Assembly (NCBI RefSeq): GCF_001427795.1
Contig: NZ_LMHJ01000002.1
Span: 558,001 to 622,000 of the forward strand
Origin: Nocardioides sp. Root682
Lineage (GTDB): Bacteria > Actinomycetota > Actinomycetes > Propionibacteriales > Nocardioidaceae
Reading direction: 5' to 3'
DNA length: 64,000 nucleotides
Shown here: one piece after another, positions 56,961 through 64,000 of the stretch
Layout of the letters: each line of letters begins with the position of its first letter
Position numbering within the stretch: the first letter of the stretch is position 1
Program-made: the position numbers and the translations under genes
Notes under the pieces: generated by a model
Databases searched by the model: none
Seen by the model: only the letters and a program-made list of their open reading frames with translations
What the model was told of the DNA's origin: nothing

Positions 56961-57320
56961 TTGGCTGGTGGTGGAAACGCGATTCGCGGGAGTCGCGTCG
57001 GTGCAGGTCCGATGGGCGAGGCCGAGCGCGGCGAGGCTGCGCCTCGGCAGGCAGTGACGTACTTCTGTACGAACAGCCACCGCTCGGTGATCACCTTCTC
57101 CGTTGAGGCGAACGTCCCTGAGTCCTGGGACTGCCCGAAGTGCGGCCTCCCGGCCGGTCTGGACTCGGAGAACGCTCCGCCGCCCAACAAGATCGAGCCG
57201 TACAAGACGCACCTCGCCTACGTGAAGGAGCGCCGCTCCGACAAGGAGGCCGAGGTCATCCTCGACGAGGCGATCCAGCTGCTGCGTTCGCGCCGCAAGT
57301 CGGGCGAGATCATTTTCTGA
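56961..57320 (+). CDS. rbpA: RNA polymerase-binding protein RbpA
   Basis: 119 residues from TTG at 56961 with GAGGAGA upstream. The N-terminal tail GNAIRGSRVG is followed by a zinc core with YFCTNSH and WDCPKCG, a basic linker and the sigma-interaction helix region ERRSDKEAEVILDEAIQLL. RbpA stabilises the open promoter complex with primary sigma factors and is found only in actinobacteria. Convergent with pgl; a 10-bp-stem hairpin lies between them. Confidence 0.96.
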   Translation: MAGGGNAIRGSRVGAGPMGEAERGEAAPRQAVTYFCTNSHRSVITFSVEANVPESWDCPKCGLPAGLDSENAPPPNKIEPYKTHLAYVKERRSDKEAEVILDEAIQLLRSRRKSGEIIF

Positions 57321-57329
57321 TCTGCGCGC

Positions 57330-57359
57330 AGCCGCGTCAGTCAGATGAGTGACGCGGCT
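57330..57359. terminator. Hairpin terminator between convergent rbpA and pgl
   Basis: A perfect 10-bp stem AGCCGCGTCA (57330-57339) with TGACGCGGCT (57350-57359) encloses a 10-base loop. The right arm lies in the last codons of pgl, so it could stop transcription from both sides. No strong T tract. Confidence 0.6.
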
Positions 57360-58090
57360 TCGGTGTCGAGGAACCACACGGTCTCCGCGTTGCCGGCGAC
57401 ACCGCGGGCGGGCGTCTCCTCGACGGAACCGGCCTCGGCCAGCGCCCGTCGTACGGCGTCGGCCTTGGCCTCGCCACTGGCGAGGAACCAGACCGACTGA
57501 GCCCGGTTGAGGGCCTCGAACGTCAGCGTCACCCGATCGGCCGGCGGCTTGGGGGAGTCGTGGACGGCGGCGGTGATCGCATCGGTCACGTCCAGGCCCG
57601 GGTGGCCCGGGAAGAGCGACGCGACGTGGCCGTCCGGTCCGATGCCGAGCATGAGGACGTCGAAGTCGCCATTGCCCTCGGCCCGCACCGTTTCGCCGTA
57701 CGACGCCGCGGCGGTCTCGGCGCTCTCGGACTCGTCCGACGCCGGGATCTCGTGGACGCGCATCGCGCGGACCTCGTCGAGGAACGCTGCACGGGCCTGC
57801 CCGGCGTTGCGGTCGGGTGAGTCGGCGGGCACGAACCGCTCGTCGCCGAACCAGAACTGGACCGCTCCCCAGTCGACGCCGGAGGCGGGCGCCAGGCGGG
57901 CCACCTCACGGTGGATCGTGTCGGCGATGGTCCCGCCGGTCAGGCCGATGTCGGGCACGTGGCCGGCCGCCTGGGCGTCAGCGATCCGGTTCAGCAGCTC
58001 GCCGGCGACGGCGGTGGCGAGCACCGCGGCGTCGGCGTGGACCTCGATGAGCGGGCTCGGTCGTTCGGATGTCGCAGAGGTGTCTGTCAT
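57341..58090 (-). CDS. pgl: 6-phosphogluconolactonase
   Basis: 249 residues from ATG at 58090, overlapping the pgi stop as ATGA. Motifs [32 protein letters not shown] and [20 protein letters not shown] are those of the Pgl/DevB family. It hydrolyses 6-phosphogluconolactone in the oxidative pentose phosphate pathway. Last gene of the tkt-tal-pgi-pgl run. The usual neighbours zwf and opcA, which make its substrate, are not here. Confidence 0.93.
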   Translation of the reverse strand: MTDTSATSERPSPLIEVHADAAVLATAVAGELLNRIADAQAAGHVPDIGLTGGTIADTIHREVARLAPASGVDWGAVQFWFGDERFVPADSPDRNAGQARAAFLDEVRAMRVHEIPASDESESAETAAASYGETVRAEGNGDFDVLMLGIGPDGHVASLFPGHPGLDVTDAITAAVHDSPKPPADRVTLTFEALNRAQSVWFLASGEAKADAVRRALAEAGSVEETPARGVAGNAETVWFLDTEAASLI

Positions 58091-59805
58091 CGCGCGCGGT
58101 GCTCCCGGTAGTAGTGGATCAGGGCCTGGGTCGAGGGGTCCTGCTCGCCAAGGACCGTCTCGTCGCCGGCGAGGGCGGGCGCGATCTCCAGCGCCAGCTG
58201 CTTGCCGAGCTCGACGCCCCACTGGTCGAAGCTGTCGATGCCCCACACGACACCCTGCACGAACGTGATGTGCTCGTACAGCGCGATCAGCTGACCGAGC
58301 ACGGACGGCGTCAGCGCCGGCGCCATGATCGAGGTGGTGGGACGGTTCCCGGTGAACACCCGGGCCGGCACGATCTGTTCGGCCGTGCCTTCGGCCCGCA
58401 CCTCGTCGGGAGTCTTCCCGAAGGCGAGCGCCTTGGTCTGCGCGAAGAAGTTCGCCAGCAGGAGCTCGTGGACGTCGGTCGTGCCGTCCACCAGGGGAGA
58501 GGTGGGGGTGGCGAACGCGATGAAGTCCGCCGGGATCAGCCGGGTGCCCTGGTGGATGAGCTGGTAGAACGCGTGCTGGCCGTTCGTGCCGGGCTCGCCC
58601 CAGAACACCTCGCCGGTCTCGGTGGTGACGGGCGAGCCGTCCCAGCGCACGCTCTTGCCGTTGGACTCCATGGTGAGCTGCTGGAGGTAGGCCGCGAACC
58701 GGTGCAGGGACTGGGCGTACGGCAGCACGGCGTGGGTCTGGGCGCCGAGGAAGTTGACGTACCAGACGTTGAGCAGCCCCATCAGGACCGGGACGTTCGC
58801 ATGGAGGGGGGCGTTCTGGAAGTGTTCGTCGACCACGTGGAAGCCCGCGAGGAACTCCTCGAACCGCTCCGGTCCGATCGCGATGACGAGCGAGGTCCCG
58901 ATCGCGGAGTCGACCGAGTAGCGTCCGCCGACCCAGTCCCAGAAGCCGAAGGCGTTCGCGGGGTCGATGCCGAAGGCGGCCACCTTCTCCAGCGCGGTGG
59001 ACACCGCGACGAAGTGCCGTGCGATCACGGCCTTGGCTTCGGGGTGCTCCGGGTCGGCGGTGCTGACGACGCCTGCGTCGTGCAGTCCCGCCAGGAGCCA
59101 GTTGCGGCACAGCCGCGCGTTGGTCAGCGTCTCGAGGGTCCCGAACGTCTTGCTCGACACCACGAAGAGCGTCGTGGCCGGGTCGAGCCCGGCCAGGGTC
59201 TCCGCGGCGTCGGTCGGGTCGATGTTGCTGATGAAGCGGCACTCCAGACCGGCCTGGACGTACGGCTTCAGCGCTTCGTAGGCCATCACGGGTCCGAGGT
59301 CGGAGCCGCCGATGCCGATGTTGACCACGGTCCTGATCGCCGCGCCGGTGCTCCCTCGCCAGGCGCCGGACCGTACGTCGTCCGCGAACGCGTAGACGCG
59401 GCTCAGCACCTCGTGGACGTCGTCGACCACGTCGTGCCCACCGACCTCGAGGTCGGCGTCGACCGGCTGGCGCAGCGCCGTGTGGAGCACGGCCCTGTCC
59501 TCGGAGACGTTGATGTGGTCACCGCGGAACATCGCCTCGCGACGCCCGGGCAGACCGACCTCGTCGGCGAGCGCCAGGAGCGCGGTCAGGACCCCGTCGT
59601 CGACCAGGTTCTTCGACAGGTCGACCAGCAGGTCGCCCGCGGTGTGCGTGAGTGCGTCGACGCGACCCGGCTCCGAGACGAGCTCGCGCAGTGAGGTCTG
59701 CCAGTTCCCGTGGTCGTCGCAGTGCGAGTCAGCGAGCTTCTGCAGCCGCGCCCACGCGGCCGTGGCAGTCGGGTCGACGGGAGCAGCGTTCTGCGGCTCG
59801 CCCAC
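58087..59805 (-). CDS. pgi: Glucose-6-phosphate isomerase
   Basis: 572 residues. SIS-type isomerase: [43 protein letters not shown] and [18 protein letters not shown] with the catalytic His, and the C-terminal [15 protein letters not shown] signature with the catalytic Lys. It interconverts glucose-6-phosphate and fructose-6-phosphate. The gene starts 3 bp after tal and its stop overlaps the pgl start, so tal, pgi and pgl form one operon. Confidence 0.97.
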   Translation of the reverse strand: MGEPQNAAPVDPTATAAWARLQKLADSHCDDHGNWQTSLRELVSEPGRVDALTHTAGDLLVDLSKNLVDDGVLTALLALADEVGLPGRREAMFRGDHINVSEDRAVLHTALRQPVDADLEVGGHDVVDDVHEVLSRVYAFADDVRSGAWRGSTGAAIRTVVNIGIGGSDLGPVMAYEALKPYVQAGLECRFISNIDPTDAAETLAGLDPATTLFVVSSKTFGTLETLTNARLCRNWLLAGLHDAGVVSTADPEHPEAKAVIARHFVAVSTALEKVAAFGIDPANAFGFWDWVGGRYSVDSAIGTSLVIAIGPERFEEFLAGFHVVDEHFQNAPLHANVPVLMGLLNVWYVNFLGAQTHAVLPYAQSLHRFAAYLQQLTMESNGKSVRWDGSPVTTETGEVFWGEPGTNGQHAFYQLIHQGTRLIPADFIAFATPTSPLVDGTTDVHELLLANFFAQTKALAFGKTPDEVRAEGTAEQIVPARVFTGNRPTTSIMAPALTPSVLGQLIALYEHITFVQGVVWGIDSFDQWGVELGKQLALEIAPALAGDETVLGEQDPSTQALIHYYREHRAR

Positions 59806-59808
59806 CGG

Positions 59809-60927
59809 TCAGGCTCCCGCCTTGGCCATCTGCGCTTGGACGGTCTCGATCAGTTCGGTCCACGACACCTTGAACTTGTCGACACCTTCGGTCTCCAGCA
59901 CTCCGAAGACGTCGTCGAGGTCGATGCCGACCGCCGTGAGCTGGTCGAACACCGCCTGGGCTTCGGCAGCCTTGCCGGTCACGGCGTCGCCGCCGTTCTC
60001 GGCCACCAGCTCGCCGTGATCGGCGAACGCCATCAGCGTCTTCTCCGGCATCGTGTTCACGGTGTTCGCGACGACGAGGTCGGTGACGTAGAGGGTGTCG
60101 GAGTAGTCCGGGTTCTTGACACCCGTGGAAGCCCACAGCGGACGCTGGGGGTTCGCTCCGGCTGCGGCCAGAGCCTGCCACCGGTCGGAAGCCAGCACCT
60201 CCTTGAAGGCCGCGTACGCCAGACGGGCGTTCGCGACGGCTGCCTTGCCGCGCAGGGCGAGCGCCTCGTCCGTGCCGATCTTGTCCAGCCTGGCGTCGAT
60301 CTCGGAGTCGACGCGCGAGACGAAGAACGAAGCCACGGAACGGATGGTCGACAGGTCGATGCCCGCGGTCTGGGCCTTCTCCAGACCCTCGACGTAGGCG
60401 TCCATCACCGCGCGGTAGCGCTCGGTGGAGAAGATGAGCGTGACGTTGACGCTGATGCCGGCCCCGATGACCTCGGCGATGGCCGGAAGTCCCTCGAGCG
60501 TGGCGGGGATCTTGATCAGCGCGTTGGGGCGGTCCACCGCGGACCACAGGGCCGCGGCGGACGCAACGGTCGCTGCGGTGTCGTTGGCCAGGGTCGGCTC
60601 GACCTCGATCGAGACCCGGCCGTCGTCGGCCGTGGCGGCAGCGACGGGCGCGAGCACGTCGCACGCGTTGCGGACGTCGTCGGTGGTCAGCGCGAAGATC
60701 ACGGCGTCTGCCGTCGCGCCGTCGGCGACGAGCGCGCGGACCTGGTCGTCGTACCGCTCACCATTGGCGATGGCGCCGGCGAAGATCGTCGGGTTGGTGG
60801 TGACGCCGACGACCGACTTCTCGGCCACGAGCTGGGCCAGGTTGCCGGTCTCGATGCGTTCGCGGGACAGGTCGTCGAGCCAGATGGACACCCCCGCGTC
60901 GGCGAGGGCTTTCAGTCGTTCACTCAT
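59809..60927 (-). CDS. tal: Transaldolase
   Basis: 372 residues, the long actinobacterial form. [24 protein letters not shown] and the Schiff-base Lys139 in NALIKIPAT are visible. It moves a three-carbon unit between sedoheptulose-7-phosphate and glyceraldehyde-3-phosphate. ATG at 60927 with GAGGAGG upstream. It follows tkt by 51 bp and precedes pgi by 3 bp. Confidence 0.96.
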   Translation of the reverse strand: MSERLKALADAGVSIWLDDLSRERIETGNLAQLVAEKSVVGVTTNPTIFAGAIANGERYDDQVRALVADGATADAVIFALTTDDVRNACDVLAPVAAATADDGRVSIEVEPTLANDTAATVASAAALWSAVDRPNALIKIPATLEGLPAIAEVIGAGISVNVTLIFSTERYRAVMDAYVEGLEKAQTAGIDLSTIRSVASFFVSRVDSEIDARLDKIGTDEALALRGKAAVANARLAYAAFKEVLASDRWQALAAAGANPQRPLWASTGVKNPDYSDTLYVTDLVVANTVNTMPEKTLMAFADHGELVAENGGDAVTGKAAEAQAVFDQLTAVGIDLDDVFGVLETEGVDKFKVSWTELIETVQAQMAKAGA

Positions 60928-60978
60928 GAATCCTCCTCGAGAGGTGCTGTGTGGGGGCTGGTACGACGACCGCTGGGG

Positions 60979-63087
60979 TCAGGCTCTGACCGCGGCGATG
61001 CTCTCCCGGGCGGCCACGGCGACCGCCTCGGGCGTGAAGCCGAACTCGCGGAACAACGTGCCGGCGTCGGCGCTCGCACCGTAGTGGTCGATGCTGACGA
61101 TCCGGCCGGCGTCACCGACGTACTCGCGCCAGCCCTGCTTCACGCCGGCCTCGACCGAGACACGTGCCTTGACGGTCGGCGGGATGACGGAGTCGCGGTA
61201 GGCCTGGGTCTGCGCCTCGAACCACTCGATGCACGGCAGCGACACGACCCGGGCGTTGATGCCGTCGGCCTTCAGCTGCTCGCGGGCGGTCACGGCGAGC
61301 TGGACCTCGGACCCGGTCGCCAGCAGCACGACGTCCGGCTCGCCACCCTCGGCGTCGACGAGGACGTAGCCGCCCTTGCCGACGTTCTCCGTGGTCGCGA
61401 AGCCCTCGGTGCCGCGGGGGAACGTCGGGACGTTCTGGCGGCTCAGGACCAGGCCGGCGGGCCGGTCGGCGTTGCGCAGGACCTGGAGCCAGGCGGCTGC
61501 GGTCTCGTTGGCGTCAGCGGGGCGGACGATGTCGAGGCCCGGCATCGCACGAAGGGACGCGACGTGCTCGATGGGCTGGTGGGTCGGACCGTCCTCGCCG
61601 AGGCCGACGGAGTCATGCGTCCAGACGTAGATGACCGGTGCCTTCATCAGCGCCGCGACACGAACCGAACCGCGCATGTAGTCCGAGAAGGTGAGGAAGG
61701 TGCCACCGAACACGCGGGTGCCACCGTGGACGGCGATGCCGTTCATGATCGCGCCCATGCCGTGCTCGCGGATGCCGAAGTGCAGGACCCGACCCTGGTA
61801 CGGGTCGCCCTGCCACTCCTCGACGGAGCGGTCCACGGGCAGGAACGACTTGGCGTCCTTGATGGTCGTGTTGTTGGAGCCCGCGAGGTCGGCAGAGCCG
61901 CCCCACAGCTCGGGCATGATCGCCGCGATCGCGTTGATGACCTTGCCGGACGCGGCACGGGTCGCGACGCCCTTGGCGTCGGCCTCGAAGGTCGGGAGCA
62001 CGTCCTCGATGCCGTCGGGGAGCGCGCGACCCTTCATCCGGTGCAGCAGCGCCGCACTGTCGGGGTGTGCGGTCGACCAGGCGGCGTACTGCTCGTTCCA
62101 CTCCGCCGCCCAGGCCTTGCCTCGCTGGACGAGCGAGCGGGTGTGCTCGAGGACGTCGTCGGGGACCTCGAAGTCCTGCTCGGGGTCGAAGCCAAGGACC
62201 GTCTTGGTGGCCGCGACCTCGTCGGCGCCGAGCGCGGACCCGTGGGCGGCCTCGGTGTTCTGGGCGCTGGGGGCGGGCCAAGCGATGACGGTCTTCAGCA
62301 CGATGAGGGACGGCTTGTCGGTGACCGCGTCGGCTGCCTTGATCGCTTCGTACAGCGCCGGGACGTCCTCGGCGTAGTGAGCGAGGTCAGCGTGGTCGTT
62401 GCCGGTCCAGTCGACGGTCTGGACGTGCCAGCCGTACGCCTCGTAGCGCTTCGCCACGTCCTCGTTGAACGCGATGTGGGTGTCGCCCTCGATCGAGATC
62501 CGGTTGGCGTCGTAGAGGACCGTGAGGTTGCCCAGCTCCTGGGTGCCCGCGATCGAGGACGCCTCGCTGCTGACGCCCTCCTCGAGGTCGCCGTCGGAGG
62601 CGATGACGTAGACGTGGTGGTCGAAGATCGATGCGCCGTCGCCGGCACCGGGGTCGAGCAGGCCGCGTTCCCTGCGTGCAGCCATCGCCATGCCCACGGC
62701 GTTGGCGACGCCCTGGCCGAGCGGGCCGGTGGTGACCTCGACGCCGGCGGTGTGGCCGAACTCGGGGTGACCGGGCGTCTTGCTGCCCCAGGTGCGCAGC
62801 GCCTTGAGGTCGTCGAGCTCGAGACCGAAGCCGCCGAGGTAGAGCTGCGTGTAGAGGGTGATCGAGGAGTGTCCGCAGGACAGCACGAACCGGTCCCGGG
62901 CTGCCCAATCGGGGTCAGCGGGATCGTGCCGCATCACCTTCTGGAAGAGCAGGTACGCCGCAGGCGCCAGGCTCATCGCGGTGCCGGGGTGGCCGTTGCC
63001 GACCTTCTGGACAGAGTCCATCGCCAGCACCCGTGCCGTGTCGACGGCCTTGCGGTCGAGATCGGTCCACACCAACTCCGGGATCAT
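60979..63087 (-). CDS. tkt: Transketolase
   Basis: 702 residues from ATG at 63087 ([19 protein letters not shown]). Thiamine pyrophosphate-binding [18 protein letters not shown], substrate His in [14 protein letters not shown] and [12 protein letters not shown], and the pyrimidine-domain [18 protein letters not shown]. It transfers two-carbon units in the non-oxidative pentose phosphate pathway. TAGGCT (63100-63095 on the minus strand) is seven nucleotides before the ATG, indicating a leaderless mRNA. Divergent from ctaB, as is common in actinobacteria. Confidence 0.97.
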   Translation of the reverse strand: MIPELVWTDLDRKAVDTARVLAMDSVQKVGNGHPGTAMSLAPAAYLLFQKVMRHDPADPDWAARDRFVLSCGHSSITLYTQLYLGGFGLELDDLKALRTWGSKTPGHPEFGHTAGVEVTTGPLGQGVANAVGMAMAARRERGLLDPGAGDGASIFDHHVYVIASDGDLEEGVSSEASSIAGTQELGNLTVLYDANRISIEGDTHIAFNEDVAKRYEAYGWHVQTVDWTGNDHADLAHYAEDVPALYEAIKAADAVTDKPSLIVLKTVIAWPAPSAQNTEAAHGSALGADEVAATKTVLGFDPEQDFEVPDDVLEHTRSLVQRGKAWAAEWNEQYAAWSTAHPDSAALLHRMKGRALPDGIEDVLPTFEADAKGVATRAASGKVINAIAAIMPELWGGSADLAGSNNTTIKDAKSFLPVDRSVEEWQGDPYQGRVLHFGIREHGMGAIMNGIAVHGGTRVFGGTFLTFSDYMRGSVRVAALMKAPVIYVWTHDSVGLGEDGPTHQPIEHVASLRAMPGLDIVRPADANETAAAWLQVLRNADRPAGLVLSRQNVPTFPRGTEGFATTENVGKGGYVLVDAEGGEPDVVLLATGSEVQLAVTAREQLKADGINARVVSLPCIEWFEAQTQAYRDSVIPPTVKARVSVEAGVKQGWREYVGDAGRIVSIDHYGASADAGTLFREFGFTPEAVAVAARESIAAVRA

Positions 63088-63214
63088 GTGTCCGAGCCTA
63101 CCCAGCCGGAGCAGGCGGCCGACACCTGGCTCGGTGCCTGCACATCGGTTCGCTCGGGCTACACTCGGACCGCTTTCGATCCCTGCCCGCGAGGCCACCT
63201 CCGAGGAACTTGCC

Positions 63215-64000
63215 GTGACCTACGTCGACCCGACCAGCCCCGAGCTGATCGCTGACGACGGACGGCGCACGACGGATGAGACCGGGGCCACTGCCCGCGA
63301 TGTGCTCATGGCGTACGTCGGCCTCACCAAGCCGCGCGTGATCGAGCTGTTGCTCCTCACGACCGTCCCGATGATGTTCTTCGCGGCCGAGGGTGTGCCG
63401 CCGCTGGGCCTCGTAGTCGCCACCGTCATCGGCGGCACCCTGTCCGCCGGTTCGGCGTCGGTGTTCAACTGCGTCTACGACCGTGACATCGACGAGCAGA
63501 TGCGGCGTACCCGTCGGCGAGCGCTCCCGCGCCACATCGTGACGCCCCGCGCCGCCCTCGTGTTCGGGATCGTGCTGGGCGTCCTGTCGACCGTGGTGCT
63601 CGCCTGGCAGGTCAACACGCTCTCGGCTGTGTTGTCGGTCAGCGCCATCGCCTTCTACGTGTTCATCTACACGATGCTGCTGAAGCGTCGTACGGCCCAG
63701 AACATCGTGTGGGGCGGCATCGCCGGCTGCTTCCCGACCCTGATCGGCTGGACCGCCGTGACGGACGAGCTGTCGTGGATCCCGATCGTGCTGTTCGCGG
63801 TGGTCTTCTTCTGGACGCCGCCGCACACCTGGGCGCTCGCGCTGCGCTACCGCGAGGACTACGCCCAGGTCGACGTCCCGATGCTTCCGGTGGTCAAGCC
63901 GGCCCGTTCGGTCGCCTTCCAGATCGTGATCTACAGCTGGGTCATGGTTGCCACGTCACTGCTGCTGTGGCCGGTGGCCGACACCGGGCTGGTCTACCCG
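63215..64000 (+). CDS. ctaB: Protoheme IX farnesyltransferase (heme O synthase), 3' truncated by window edge
   Basis: 262 codons from GTG at 63215 (GAGGA eight nucleotides upstream) to the right edge, with no stop. UbiA-family prenyltransferase: [14 protein letters not shown] at the start, the first Asp-rich motif [15 protein letters not shown], then [25 protein letters not shown], which is specific to CtaB. Several membrane helices. It adds farnesyl to heme B to form heme O for cytochrome oxidase. Divergent from tkt. Confidence 0.95.
   Translation, partial: MTYVDPTSPELIADDGRRTTDETGATARDVLMAYVGLTKPRVIELLLLTTVPMMFFAAEGVPPLGLVVATVIGGTLSAGSASVFNCVYDRDIDEQMRRTRRRALPRHIVTPRAALVFGIVLGVLSTVVLAWQVNTLSAVLSVSAIAFYVFIYTMLLKRRTAQNIVWGGIAGCFPTLIGWTAVTDELSWIPIVLFAVVFFWTPPHTWALALRYREDYAQVDVPMLPVVKPARSVAFQIVIYSWVMVATSLLLWPVADTGLVYP

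Noticed and set aside
59710..63255. A plus-strand open frame of nearly 1200 codons opposite pgi, tal and tkt
   Set aside because: It lies wholly antisense to three certain enzymes and shows no recognisable motif or ribosome site.

Overview
The window is high-GC DNA from an actinobacterium. Its content points to a Nocardioides-like member of the Nocardioidaceae, which is an inference. The signs are RbpA, WhiA, a mycothiol-dependent enzyme family, KstR-type operators, many GTG/TTG starts and frequent leaderless promoters. I see no transposase, integrase, tRNA, rRNA or CRISPR array. Genes are packed tightly and no gap exceeds about 235 bp.

Positions 1-9100 hold a small alarmone synthetase, a PlsC-type acyltransferase, an MFS transporter, a 1496-residue secreted DUF11-repeat protein whose gene carries four 405-bp tandem repeats, a VOC-fold protein, a small Cys-rich protein and methionine aminopeptidase.

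Positions 9100-38050 form a sterol side-chain and ring catabolism region. It resembles the M. tuberculosis Rv3504-Rv3526 set: ltp3, ltp4, a double-DUF35 protein, an F420-dependent oxidoreductase, fadD8-like, echA19, fadD19, fadE26-fadE27-fadD17, kshA and kshB. Five matches to the KstR motif TnnAACnnGTTnnA sit at its promoters; four are perfect and one has a single mismatch. Interleaved are secreted or unexplained genes: a 1254-residue beta-rich secreted protein with two lipoproteins, two paralogous LVIVD-repeat proteins, a protein combining an LQRxAGN motif with a Cys/His hydrolase signature, a MurL-like PP-loop protein, an SDR lacking its catalytic Tyr, and a metallo-beta-lactamase-fold protein.

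Positions 38050-53510 hold cspA, 3-methyladenine glycosylase, a homocysteine methyltransferase-like protein, a nitronate monooxygenase-like protein, and a translationally coupled minus-strand trio (maleylpyruvate isomerase family, MBL hydrolase, alpha/beta hydrolase). Then comes uvrA with a LexA box, two Rieske lipoproteins, Co-type nitrile hydratase (beta then alpha), and uvrC-rapZ-yvcK-whiA.

Positions 53510-64000 hold central carbon metabolism: gap-pgk-tpiA-secG-rbpA on the plus strand facing tkt-tal-pgi-pgl on the minus strand, then the start of ctaB. The zwf and opcA genes that often accompany tal and pgl in actinobacteria are absent from this cluster.
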